This document shows positions 45,056 to 57,155 of a stretch of 64,000 nucleotides of DNA, one piece after another. Each line of letters begins with the position of its first letter. The first letter of the stretch is position 1. Source of the stretch: Manis javanica (Eukaryota; Chordata; Mammalia; Pholidota; Manidae). A model generated the notes under the pieces. The model saw only the letters and a list, made by a program, of their open reading frames with translations, did no database searches and was not told where the DNA came from. The stretch is from assembly GCF_040802235.1 (NCBI RefSeq), contig NC_133166.1, positions 116,822,991-116,886,990 on the forward strand. Direction: 5' to 3'. The position numbers and the translations under genes are program-made.

Positions 45056-45689
45056 ATGCCCCTGGCCAGCTGCCGTGTGGCCTCTAGCTTGGCATGGGCC
45101 AAATCCCAGCTAAAATCTGGATTCAGGATTTGGGTCAACATTAAGGCCATCCGGGGAGCCTGAAGTCACCTCCCAGGCTGTGAGGGGAATTGGCTGAGTC
45201 AGTTCCCCAGAGGGCTCTGAGGAATTCTGCAAGTGTGCATGAGATGTGGCTGAGTGTCTGGACCCTGAACTTCCCAGAACCTCCCAGGAGGCCTTGGGAA
45301 GCTCAGCCAAACAGCGCCCAGCCAGGAAGCCAGGGAGGAGGATTTAGGCCTGGATTTCAAACCCCAGCTGCCTCCTCTGGGCAGAAATTCATGAATTTTA
45401 AAATAGCGAATAGAGAGAGGTGGGGAGAGAACCAAGCACAGGAGGTGGAGGCCGTGAGAAAGGGGCTGACTGGACGTAGCCCCAGGCCAGAAAGGCTCAA
45501 GGCTGAATTTTACGAGGAAAGAATTGGGCTTCATGCCCACGTTTGTGGCAAAACCATCCTCATGAGGAAGGCCTAGACCCTCGACACCATGACTTGGAGC
45601 AGAGGCCTCCCTTCTTTGGCCTCTGGTTTCTGGCTGTGAAAGGAAGTGACCACAGGGGTGCAGGCTGAAAGCAGTTTCCTAGGGCCGCA

Positions 45690-45785
45690 TGGCTGGTCTG
45701 GGCCCAGGAATTTGCATTTTAAAATATGCCCCCAGGTGATTCTGCTGCGCTGGGATCTGGCCTTGCTTGGAAAATTGCTGGACTA
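45690..45785 (-). repeat. MER5-like (hAT-Charlie) fragment
   Basis: GGAATTTGCATTTTAAAATA and CAGGTGATTCTGCTGC are hallmark blocks of MER5-type DNA transposon relics. Orientation is tentative. Confidence 0.5.
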
Positions 45786-46437
45786 GAGGTGCTGCGGAAA
45801 TCAAAGGCTTTTGCAAGAGAATTTTTCTTTATTTCCTTTTTCCATACGCTTAAAAAAATATTCTCTTCCTCCCTGCCCTTTGCCTGTCACGGAAGCCCAT
45901 AGGCTTTGCTTACAGCAGAAGGTCAAACCTCCCTGGTTTGCCAGAAGGCTTCCGGAATCTCCAACTGACTTTGCGATTCCAGGCCAAGGAATTTTTAATT
46001 TGTTTCCTGGTTTTCTGGGGATGCTGGGGGGCAGAGTTCAGTGCAGCTGCTCCGCCACCTGGTGGTCACACCCAGGACTGCAACATTCCCAGCATCTCGC
46101 AGACCCTGGCCTGAGGTGCATGTTCCCCAAAGGTTCCCAGGTGGAGATGGAGAGCAGGGCCATTGGGGAGGGTGCTGGCAGCCTCAGATTATAGTTGCCA
46201 AGCCTCCACATGTCTCATTACATTAATTGGTGTAACGTGACCCCCTGGTTCTCAGAACCAGAATTGCCACCGGGCTGCCTTTACCAGCAGAGTGCCCTGT
46301 CAATTAAACGAGGAGCCCCCGAAAGACCTTAGTTCACTTCCCTTCTCTGACTCCAAAGTCCTTAGTTCTAAGTGGAGGCCTTCTGCTAAAGGCAGTAAAA
46401 TTAAATGAGATAATGGACAGGCCTGACAATGAATATC

Positions 46438-47285
46438 AGTCATCACCACCACCACCACCACCACCACCGTCACCACCACCACGATCACCACCATCACCGT
46501 CACCATCACCACCACCACCACCACCGTCACCACCACCACGATCACCACCATCACCGTCACCATCACCACCACCACCACCACCGTCACCACCACCACGATC
46601 ACCACCATCACCGTCACCATGACCATCACCACCACCACCGTCACCATTACCATCACTGTCACCACCACCATCACCACCACCATCAGCACCACCATCAACA
46701 CCACCACCACCACTGTCACCGTCACCACCACCACCATCACCACCACCACCACCACTGTCACCACCACCACGATCACCACCACCATCAGCATCACCATCAA
46801 CACCACCATCACCATCACTGTCACCACCACCATCACCATCACCATCACCACCACCATCACCATCACTACCACCATCACCATCACCGTCACCATCACCATC
46901 ACTGTCACCACCACCATCACTGTCACCACCACCATCACCACCACCATCAGCATCACCATCAACACCACCACCACCACTGTCACCGTCACCACCACCACCA
47001 TCACCATCACCGTCACCGCCACATCACCGTCATCACCATCACCACCACCACTACCACCATCACCATCACCATGACCATCACCACCACCACCACTGTCACC
47101 GTCACCACTACCACCACACCACCACAACCACACCGTCACTGTCATCACCATCACCGTCATCACCATCACCACCACCACTGTCACCGTCACCACCACCACA
47201 CCATCACCACAACCACACCGTCACTGTCATCACCATCACCGTTATCACCATCACCACCACCACCACCATTGTCACTGCCATTGCA
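46438..47285. repeat. (CAC/CAT/CGT)n triplet satellite, ~850 bp
   Basis: Almost all triplets are CAC, CAT or variants (GTC, GAT by phase). The first 180 bases are three near-perfect 57 bp units: the CGT marker recurs at 46468, 46525 and 46582. All three plus-strand frames are open, giving poly-His, poly-Thr/Ile or Pro/Ser, and the minus strand gives Val/Met. There is no gene signal around it, so it is a repeat and not a histidine-rich protein. Confidence 0.95.
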
Positions 47286-48039
47286 ACTGATCCCCTTCAC
47301 TCTTTTTTTATTTTCCAGTTGAAGTCCCAGCATTTCAGACCCAGCTAGGCTCACTGGGCTCAGGCCCTCCCTACAACCCTGGAGAAACCTGGAGTTGGGA
47401 GAAGGTGAGGCTCTTTCCTAGATTAACACAGCAGTGAGGACAGGGCCTTGACTCCTATTTCATTGCTTTTTTAGTACACCCACGTGAAAAGGAACCGTGA
47501 TCCTACAGAAGGTCCAAGAAACAGCAATCATAAGATTTTCAATCCACATTCAAGTCCAATATCCACATCTAGAGAACAGGCCTCAACACCTGGACAGATG
47601 GTACTGATGAATCACAATAGGAATAAAACCAGACCGTGTCTCCTCAGTCCCTTACTTCCTCCTGGAGGGCGTAACTTTGGGGCTTTCCCCCATAACCACA
47701 AGCCTAGGGCACTTATTTCCTCCCCTTGGAATTCCTCTTCAAGCTTAGACCTCCCAGGTCTCAGTTATAAGAATTCATCTCTGCGAACCCTCTTAAGTTC
47801 ACCTAAGCACCTATTTAGGAGGAGGGAGAATGCAGGGAACCTCTTGACTCAGTCCTTTCTAACAGCGTGCATGCAGCTAAAGTCACAGACTCACCTAAAG
47901 AAGAAAGGAAAACCCTTCTCTGCCACCCTGGCCCCCAGAGAACCCACAGGAATGCTTCTTCTACGTAGTCAGAAACACATCAATACAAATATAATTACTC
48001 GTCTACACTGAGCACTTGTATGTGTATACAGCACACAAC

Positions 48040-49190
48040 CCAATGGTCCAGAAGTGTGTAAAAGTCCTTCCCCCCACCATCCTCAACTGTCCAGACACAA
48101 CTGTCACAGATGACATATATTCTTCCAGAAAAATCTTAGAGCATTGCCAAACATATGCATTCAGTTCAAAAATTGTTGAATGGACAATAAATTCACACAG
48201 TTCAAAAACAGAAAATGGAAAAAAAGGTGCTCAGTGGAAATCCCCTCTGTTGCATCCCACCCCTTCCACAGGGTCCCCACTGCCACCTCAGGCAACCATT
48301 TTCAGTTTCTTGTGCATCCTTTTGGACTTTCTTCCTAAAAATATAAGCAAGGGTAAATGTGAATTCCATTTTTCACTCCTTTTTATACAAAAGGCTCTTT
48401 TGCCCTTTGTTGCAAACAGTATGTCTTATGCATCTGAGAGCCTCCCCTCATTTTTTACAGTTGCATAGTATTCTGTTGTATGAATTTACCATGATTGAGT
48501 GAGGTTGAAAAACTTCTAATATATGTAAGATGGCATTTGTATCTCTTTTTCCATGAACTGTTTTTCCATGTCCTTTATTTATTTCTTGATAGTGGTTTGT
48601 GATTTCCTTACCAATTTTTCCAATCCCCTTATATATTAGGAGGTTGGCTCTTGGCTTGTGATAAAAGTTGCCAATATATTTTCCAGTTTGTCTTTTGACT
48701 TTGTTACCCTGCTATTGTTATTGATTTTTTTGCATGTAGATTTTTTGGGAGGTACTCGAATTTTCAGTCGTCTTTTTTGACTTTCAGATTTTGTGTCCTG
48801 TTTCCGAAGGCCTCCATTCCACGGTGATAAAGGGACTCCTTTGTGATTGTTTTAATCAAGAATGGTAGCTGTTTGTCATATGCCTTTTCAACACTCATGG
48901 AGTATGATTTTTCTTAAATCTATGATCACGAGGAACTGTGTATTTATGAATTTCCTGAATTATATTAATAAACTTTCCAAAGAGTGCTGAACCATCCTTT
49001 CCTTCCAGGAGTGAATGCACGTGGACAAGCCACTGGATTCTGCCTGTTAATGTTTTACTTAAAGTCGCCATGAATCTGCACGTGTGAGATCAGGCTGGGT
49101 TTTCTGCTTTCTCATTCCTGTCACCCTCCTTCCCTTCCTTCCTACAATCTTTGCCAGGTTTTGATATCAATGTGATAGCCACTTGACTGA
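48040..49190 (-). repeat. Old L1 (L1ME/L1M-type) fragment, antisense
   Basis: ACAGTTGCATAGTATTCTGT, CCATGTCCTTTATTTATTTC, ATATATTAGGAGGTTGGC and TTTTCCAGTTTGTCTTTTG give the reverse-complement order of the L1 3' region. It is diverged and A/T-rich against GC-rich flanks. Confidence 0.65.
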
Positions 49191-50494
49191 AACTAATTTG
49201 GCCGTATTTTCTTACACTGTGCCAGGGCTGCTCCTTCCTCTGTCCGCCGGGGCTGCTCCTGTGTAGCCCGCCGTGGGTCGGCCAGCCCGCTGGGCCCCGG
49301 CTGGGAACCGAGCTCTCCGGAGGCTCTGAGAGTGGGGAGGAGAGATGGCAGAGGAGGGTCTGGGCAGAGCCTGCCCCGTCCAGGGGCGGGAGTCCGGCCA
49401 GGCAGTCTCATGTCTGCGCCTTTTTTCCGCAAGTGGATCCAGGCTGCCGAGTGCTCGGGCCCTGGGCTTTGTCTCACTTCCCAGGGCACCCTGGTCACCA
49501 TGGCCCACCTGAGCTTTGACCAGATGTAAGAACCATAATACAAGGGCACTCTGCTGGGCTCACACTGGGAACCCGAGGCTGGACTCCCCGCAGCTCCAGC
49601 TATGCGGTCCTGCCCTTCGGTTGTGTGGGGAAGGGGTCCACAGCCTTCTTTCCTAGTGCCTGTGGATGGACCTGTCATGAGTACCGAGGGCTCTCTGGCT
49701 TCAGGAGCTTGCGGGTCCACATGGAGCAAGTGCCAGGACCCTGGGGGCAGTATTCCGCCAGTGACTGGCCCAGGGTGCTCTGACCCACCCCCCAGTGATG
49801 GAGCCTCTAGGCAGCATCCTTCCCTGGTCCGCCCTCCCCCCTAGCACTTCCTGAGGTCACCTCCAAAGAGATGGTTTACCCTCATATATTTGGGGGGACC
49901 CAACCTAAGGCAGGGGATCCCAGCCCTCTTTGTGAGGCATGGAAGCTGGTTAGTAGCAGCTCCTGGAGTGGCTTGTGGGCACCAGGCTGATCCCTGGCAT
50001 GGCCTCTGTCATGCTCTGGATGGCTGTGGAGGGGGCTGACCAAAGAGGCAATAAGCCTGAGAGGTTAGAGGATGTCCTCCAGTCCCCCATTTAATGCCCC
50101 GGGGCAGTGAGAGCAAAGCCAGGCCATCCACCCAAGCCCCCTCTCAGCCGCACCCCGCCACACTCCCCTGCAGCATCGATGCTACTGGCTCCCCTTGGCA
50201 TGTCTGTCAGTAAACTGAAGGGACCCAGGATGGAGTCTCAGAGAAGGAAGGCCCCTGAAACGTGTCCTCCCCTCTCATCTGGCCAGAGAAAAGAAGCTCA
50301 GAGACACGAAAAACTAGCTCTGGGGTGGGGACCAGGGAGCAGGGGCCAGAGCCCAGGTGTCCCCAGCCTGCTCACCACACTGCCCGTGGCCACCAGCTCC
50401 TTCCTGCCTGGGCTGACCCACGGCCCGCTGCTAACAGACTGGCGCTTGCATTTGTTCCAGAGGGTTCTGCATCCCAGTCTCACTGCACACCATA

Positions 50495-50855
50495 AGCGGC
50501 TGAAGGTGGCCCCAAATGATACATCCACACCCTAATCTCCAGAGCCTGTGAGCGTGACCTTGTTTGGAAAGAGCCATTGCAGATGTGGTGAAGTTAAGGA
50601 TCTGCTGATGAGAACATCTTGGATTATCCAGGTGGGTCCTAAATCCAATGACAAGGGTCCTTTATAAGAGACACAAGGAGAAAAGGAGGAGGTCACATAA
50701 GGACAGAGGCAGAGATCGGGTTACACTGCAACAGGACAAGAACCATGAGAAGCCAGCAGACACACAGGAAGACTGTCCTCCACAGCCTCTGTGGGGAGCA
50801 CGGCTCCCAGTTGGTGGCACTTTGTCTCAACAGCCCTAGGAAATTGATACACACA
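50495..50855 (+). repeat. MaLR (MLT1-like) LTR
   Basis: CCCCAAATGATACATCCACA, GAGCGTGACCTTGTTTGG, TTGCAGATGTGGTGAAGTTA, TCCTTTATAAGAGACAC and TTGGTGGCACTTTGTCTC follow an MLT1-type LTR from start to end on the plus strand. A solo, non-coding ancient LTR. Confidence 0.6.
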
Positions 50856-50934
50856 TTTACTTATTCCACTTAGCTCTTGTAATTGTTTTCCAGCAATTTC
50901 CTTCTACCTACCAAGACTTAGATTTGAAAGACTG

Positions 50935-51240
50935 AGAAAGAATTCATCATTACTTCAGCTCCACAAACACATATGAAATACCTACCAGGTGTCAGGCCTC
51001 ATCTGGGCCTGGGGGAACCCCAGTGTGTCAGAAAGGAGGCACACCCTGTGGGGAGACAGACACACATGATCACCACAGCATAGTCTGGTCGTGCGATGTC
51101 AGCTGGCCCCCCACACAGCAGCATGGGGGCTCAGGGAAGGTCTGAGGAGGGCATAGTAAGGGAGGGTGAGGCGTGTTCTAGGAAGAACAGCATGTGCAAA
51201 GGTCCTGAGACTGGGGGAGGCAAGATGGGAGAAGGGGGTC
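50935..51240 (+). repeat. L2 fragment
   Basis: It opens with a degraded 'attcatcattact...aaatacctaccaggtgtcagg' (L2-type), then GGGGAGACAGACACACATG and AACAGCATGTGCAAAGGTCC, matching L2 3'-region order. Confidence 0.6.
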
Positions 51241-52409
51241 AGGCCCCAGCAAAACGTGTAGGGTTGGGGGGCAAAAGCACAGGAGCAGGTGGGGGCCTCT
51301 CCGCCCAGAGCGCACAGCCCGGGCATGCCCCCAGCAGCAATGAGCAGGGTCTGGGGCAAGGGAGCAAAACAGTTATGTTTCCGGATGTGAAGGAACTTCT
51401 TAGCCACAGTGTGGTGGGGGACTTGGACAAGGCAGGGCCAGAAAGAGGAAAACCAGTGAGAGACTTTTGCCCGGCCCAGTACCAGGCCCGAGCTGAGGTT
51501 GGTGGGGAAGGTGTAGATTCAGTGAATGTTGAAGAGGTAAATTGACATGAACTATCACACAATGATGCCTCGGCCCCCGCAAAATCACTCCAGGTAAGTG
51601 TTATAATATACAAGTCCGTTGAAGATCTTGATACACACACAGTATGGCCAGAATTTTGAAGTGTCTTTTCATGAATGAGGCAGCGTTCTGACCTCCGACC
51701 CCTCAGAGCAAACCTGTCCAGGTCACATGCTGGATTAAGCTTTAAGCCTGATTAACTAGGCGTCAGCAGTCCTCACACGCACATCTGCCTTGAAGCCCTT
51801 GGTCTCCGTGGGGAGGCTTTTCCTGGTTGGCCTCAGGGATGGCTGCACCTGCACTGGCCCTGAGCCAGTGTCAGGGACTGCCCACAGAGGCACTGGGCTC
51901 TACAGCTGCCCTGGACCCGGAGCAAAGCACCAGGGCAGTGGCCACAATGCTGCTAAGCCATTTGCCCTGAAATAACCGAGGGCTCCCGGTCCTGGCCACA
52001 CATGCTCCACACACAGGTCTCACTTAGTAGTCACGGTGAACTGACTCCGAACTCTGAAATCTGAGGGACACTTGACAGCTACAGGACCTCAGCTGACCCA
52101 GGACCCCCACTTCAGAACAGAGCCAGCCCCCAAAGTTCTGAAGAGGGGTCTCCCCACCCAAGCCCCCAAGCTGACAACCCCCACCGCCGACTTTCTCTCT
52201 GGGGTGGTGTGGAGCCCTGAGCCCAGGGACTTGTAGCCTGGCTGACCATCCGTGAGACTCAGGCCTGCTGTGGGCCTGGGGGTGGGCACAGCGCCTCCCC
52301 AAAATGCCGTGGGCCAGCTCTGCTTCTGGTGGGGTTCTCACATGTCCCCACATCACCCTCAGCGTGGCGGCAAGGGCGTAGCAGGAATCTGCGGCTTCTC
52401 TCTTCCTTT

Positions 52410-52565
52410 GCTACTCAGAATGTGGTCCATGGACCAGCATTACCCCAGAGCTGGTAGAAATGCGGAATCTCAGGCCCCAGCCCAGACCGCCTGAGTCAGA
52501 ATCTGCATTTACCAAGATCCCCAAGTAATTTGCATGTCCATTCAAATTCAAGAGGCACTGGCCTC
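52410..52565 (+). repeat. MER5-like (hAT-Charlie) element
   Basis: AGAATGTGGTCCATGGACCA, TAGAAATGCGGAATCTCAGG, CTGAGTCAGAATCTGCATTT and GTAATTTGCATG follow the MER5 order. Diverged DNA transposon relic. Confidence 0.65.
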
Positions 52566-53153
52566 GACCATTCTCCGCCACAGCCTACTGTTCCAGAGGG
52601 GGTCTCCCCGAGGGGCTTGGTTGTTGTTTACACCACTGCCTCCTCATCCAAATAGAAGCTCCTTATAAATGGAAACACAGCATCCTTAAATTCCCCAGCA
52701 CCCAAGCCCTGCTTACACACCGGCTGCGTCTGTCCACTGTTTGCTGAGTGACAGAAGGAACCGCACGGTTAGCGAGCACACGCCTGCAGAGCGCTGCACC
52801 GGGCGTTTCCATGCTCTGCCCCATCAGGCAACAGTGCAAGGAGTCTGGATGGCTGTTGGGGGACAAGGTGCACTGCCCCGCCCACACTGAGCTGCGGGGA
52901 CAGATGCGTGGGGCAGGTTCCCGTGGCTCCCCTTTCCTGTTCTCCCTGGCAGCAAGCAGAGCCCAAACTCTCCTCTTATTCGGCGTCACCCCAGCTACAG
53001 ATGAAACCCACTTCTTCCCCAGCTAAGGAATCTGCCTTAAGGGACCTGCCCGGGGACCTCACCCTGGACACAGGAGGCCTCAGGGCCTGCTTCTCACTGG
53101 GCCCTGAGGCTTGCTGTCTGGTTTCCCGGGGCATGAAGGTGGGCGTGGGGTTC

Positions 53154-55509
53154 AAGATGGCTGAGAGATATAAAAACTCTCAACAAAATGGGCATAGAGA
53201 GCAAGTACCTCAACATAATCAAGGCCATATATGATAAACCCACAGCTAACATCATGCTGAACAGCAAGAGGCTGAAAGCTTTTCCTCTGAGATCGGGAAC
53301 AAGACAGGGATGCCCACTCTCTCCACTGTTATTCAACATAGTACTGGAGGTCCCAGACACAGCAATTAGACAAAACAAAGAAATACAAGGAATCCAGATC
53401 GGTAAAGAAGTCAAACTGTCACTATTTGCAGATGATATGATATTATACATAAAAAACCCTAAAGACTCCACTCCAAAACTACTAGAACTAATATCAGAAT
53501 TCAGCAAAGTTGCAGGATACAAAATTAATACACAGAAATCTGTGGCTTTCCTATATACTAACAATGATCCAATAGAAAGAGAAATCAGGAAAACAATTCT
53601 ATTCACAATTGCATCAAAAAGAGTAAAATACCTAGGAATAAACCTAACCAAAGAAGTGAAAGACCTATACCCTGAAAACTATAAGACACTCTTAAGAGAA
53701 ATTAAAGAGGATGCTAACAAATGGAAACTCATCCCATGCTCGTGGCAAGGAAGAGTTAATATCGTCAAAATGGCCATCCTGCCCAAAGCAATATACAGAT
53801 TTGATGCAATTCCTATCAAATTACCAACAGGATTCTTCAACAAACTGGAACAAAGTTCAAAAATTCACATGGAAACACCAAAGACCCCAAATAGCCAAAG
53901 CAATCCTGAGAAGGAAGAATAAAGTGGGGGGGATCTCGCTCCCCAACTTCAAGCTCTACTACAAAGCCACAGTAATCAAGACAATTTGGTACTGGCACAA
54001 GAACAGAGCCACAGACCAGTGGAACAGAATAGAGACTCCAGACATTAACCCAAACACATATGGTCAATTAATACACGATAAAGGAGCCATGGAAATACAA
54101 TGGGGAAATGACAGTCTCTTCAACACATGGTGCTGGCAAAACTGGACAGCTACATGCAAGAGAATGAAACTGGATTATTGTCTAACCCCATACAGAAAAG
54201 TAAATTCGTAATGGATCAAAGACCTGAATGTAAGTCATGGAACCATAAAACTCTTAGAAAAAAACATAGGCAAAAATCTCTTGGACATAGACATGAGCGA
54301 CTTCTTCATGAACATATCTCCCCGGGCAAGGGAAACAAAGGCAAAAATGAACAAGTGGGACTACATCAAGCTTTAAAGCTTCTGTACAGCAAAGGACACC
54401 ATCAGTAGAACAAAAAGGCTTCCTACAGTATGGGAGAATATATTCATAAATGACAGATCCGATAAAGGGTTGACATCCAAAATATATAAAGAGCTCATCC
54501 ACCTCAACAAACAAAAAGCAAATAATCCAATTAAAAAATGGGCAGAGGAGCTGAATAGACAGTTCTCCAAAGAAGAAATTCAGATGGCCAACAGACACAT
54601 GAAAAGATGCTCCACATCACTAGTCATCAGAGAAATGCAAATTAAAACCACAATGAGGTATCACCTCACACCAGTAAGGATGGCTACCATCCTAAAGACA
54701 AACAAAAACAAATGTTGGCGAGGTTGTGGAGAAAGGGGAACCCTCCTACACTGCTGGTGGGAATGTAAACTAGTTCAACCACTGTAGAAAGCAATATGGA
54801 GGTTCCTCAAAAAGCTCAAAATAGAAATACCATTTGACCCAGGAATTCCACTTCTAGGAATTTGCCCTGAGAATGCAGCAGCCCACTTTGAAAAAGACAG
54901 ATGTGCTCCTGTGTTTATCACAGCACTGTTTACAATAGCCAAGAGATGGAAGCAACCTAAGTGTCCATCAGTAGATGAATGGATAAAGAAGATGTGGTAC
55001 ATATACACAATGGAATATTATTCAGCCATAAGAAGAAAACAAATCCTACCATTCGCAACAACATGGATGGAGCTAGAGGGTATTATGCTCAGTGAAATAA
55101 GCCAGGCGGAGAAAGACAAGTACCAAATGATTTCACTCATATGTGGAGTATAAGAACAAAGAAAAACTGAAGGAACAAAACAGCAGCAGAATCACAGAAC
55201 CCAAGAATGGACTAACAGTTACCAAAGGGAAAGGGACTGGGGAAGATGGGTGGGAAGGGAGGGATATGGGGGGTGGGGAAGGGGGCATTATGATTAGCAT
55301 GTATAATGTGCGGGGAGGCATGGGAAGGGCTGTGCAACACAGAGAAGACAAGTAGTGATTTTACAGCATCTCACTACACTGATGGACAGTGACTGTAATG
55401 GGGTATATGGGGGGGACTTGGTGAAGGAGGGAGCCTAGTAAACATAATGTTCTGCATGTAATTGTAGATTAATGATAACAAAACAAAACAAAAAAAGATG
55501 GCTGAGAGA
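53154..55509 (+). mobile_element. L1 LINE, 5'-truncated, with 15 bp target-site duplication
   Basis: The element (about 53169-55494) starts inside ORF2 and runs through the 3' UTR to an A-rich tail. The direct repeat AAGATGGCTGAGAGA flanks it at 53154-53168 and 55495-55509, a perfect target-site duplication. It has a G-rich 3' UTR (about 55240-55430) and a short A/C-rich tail. Divergence is low compared with all other repeats here, so it is lineage-specific and fairly recent. The 3' end is unlike primate L1 families I know. Confidence 0.93.
53188..55153 (+). pseudogene. L1 ORF2 remnant (reverse transcriptase to C-terminus)
   Basis: The first open block (53188-53922) holds RT motifs: [16 protein letters not shown] and the catalytic LFADDMILY, then [20 protein letters not shown] and [19 protein letters not shown] frame change near 53870 moves the reading to [19 protein letters not shown] (to 54211). 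Stops and further shifts follow, with the Cys-containing C-terminal region ([19 protein letters not shown], about 54715-54780) and the last block ending MISLICGV at 55153. The endonuclease domain is absent because of 5' truncation. Dead copy. Confidence 0.92.
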
Positions 55510-56749
55510 GCACGTGTGTATGTCTCACCTCCCAAAATCCATGCGGACTGAGAAAGCTGAGAAAAGGCCAAATAGGAAAGGAATACAAGTAGCATATAAA
55601 GCTCATGGGACAGACCAGCGAGGAAATGCACAGACTGAGGGACCCACAACCCCAGGAAAGGAAGGCGCCCCAAACCTGAGCTTGTCTAACCAGACTAGTG
55701 CCAGGTGAGGTGGTGTGGGATGGGAGGAGCAGGCCAAGGGCGCTTGGGAAGCTCACGGAAGGAGGGTCAGCAGAGCGGTCAGGCTGGTGCCCCCAGCCAC
55801 TACCCCTTAGCCACCCACTCCAATGTTTGCCCAGCAGCCAGAAGCCCAGGCACAGCTAAGGGAGGTCTGGCACTGTGTGCTCAGGCAGAGAGAAAGGGCA
55901 GCAATGGAGGCCTCATGATGGGGTTGGGGGCTTACTCAGAAAAACACATCCACTCGCTCTCCCTGGCCCCCACCTCACAATGGCGATGGCCAGGGCTCTT
56001 TCTTGCAATGAGAGGAGATTTCACTCATGGATAGGTGACAAGAATTCCCAATTGGCCTGAAAAAGGAGGTTCCAGCGACCAGTGACATTGTCCAGAGACC
56101 CTCATCTACAAATATGAATAGGCAACCAAGAAACACCAGAACTCTAAAGAATTCCAGGGCACTGAAAGAGAGATGCCAAGTCAACAAATCGAAGAACCAG
56201 CTCAGGAAGGGAGCCAAGGAATGCAGTAAGCAGAAGAAAAAGTTGAATTAACTATAGTTTACATTTTCAGAGAAATTTGAGAGGATATTTATTTTAAAAA
56301 AACAGGCTTCTGTGAAAAAATAGTTCCAGTATTTTGGAAATTGCAAACATGACTGACAAATTCCAAAACTGTCAATTAACAGGTTGAACAGTGAAGCAGA
56401 TACAGTGACCTGGAAGCTTACAATAAGGGAATTTCCCACAATACAGTGCAAAAAGACAAATAGATGGAACATATGAACAGTTACAAGACATGGATGTTAG
56501 TCAGGATTTTCAACATCTGTGCAACACATGTTGGAGAAACATGGAAAGTGGGAGCTGACATAATAGAAAAAAAACAGAGAAGAAAATATCTCCAAGCTGA
56601 ACTGTTTAGAATGTAAGGCCCCACCAATTGCCAAGCAGGAATAATGGAAAGATGACACATACTTGGTGAGATGTCTGACGTCCAGGAACAGAGACGGGTT
56701 TATACATGAAGATCCCACCACGATTCTTGCAAGGAATAGGTGACTTTGG

Positions 56750-56885
56750 CCTTCATTCATCCACTCAGTCACCATTCCTATCACACATTTTTACTGAAGA
56801 CCTGGGTACTGTGCCAATTACTACAGATGTAAAGGTGAACAAAACAGACAGACCCTGACCTCACAGAGCTTCAGTCTAGGGGGCA
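56750..56885 (+). repeat. L2 fragment
   Basis: CCTTCATTCATCCACTCAGT, TACAGATGTAAAGGTGAACA and CCCTGACCTCACAGAGCTTC follow the L2 3' order. A MIR follows directly. Confidence 0.65.
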
Positions 56886-56954
56886 CAGGCCAAAGGCAGG
56901 TGGCCACAGCAGAGCAGCAAAGCTTGGAATCAAGAACACGGGGGGCTTTGCCCA

Positions 56955-57155
56955 TGTGTGAATCCAGTCCCACCTCCCACCAGCTCAGTGACTTTGGACA
57001 CATGATTTAACCTCTTGGCCCCAGTTTCCTTCTCTGAAAGTAAAATGGGAATTACAGTCCCTCCTGTCTCGTAGATTGTTTTGAGGCTGTAAGTAAAGCA
57101 TTTAGAACAGTGACTTGCACATAGTAAAAGTAAGCACCATATAAATATTTGATAA
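56955..57155 (+). repeat. MIR
   Basis: AACCTCTTGGCCCCAGTTTC, AAAATGGGAATTACAGTCCC and CACATAGTAAAAGTAAGCAC match MIR core and tail. Confidence 0.75.

Noticed and set aside
46438-46640. CRISPR-like regular repeats
   Set aside because: A eukaryotic triplet satellite with direct 57 bp units and no unique spacers.
46300-47322. Poly-His, poly-Thr and Val/Met open frames of up to 299 codons on both strands
   Set aside because: The triplet satellite keeps all these frames open; no unique flanking protein, start context or splice signals.
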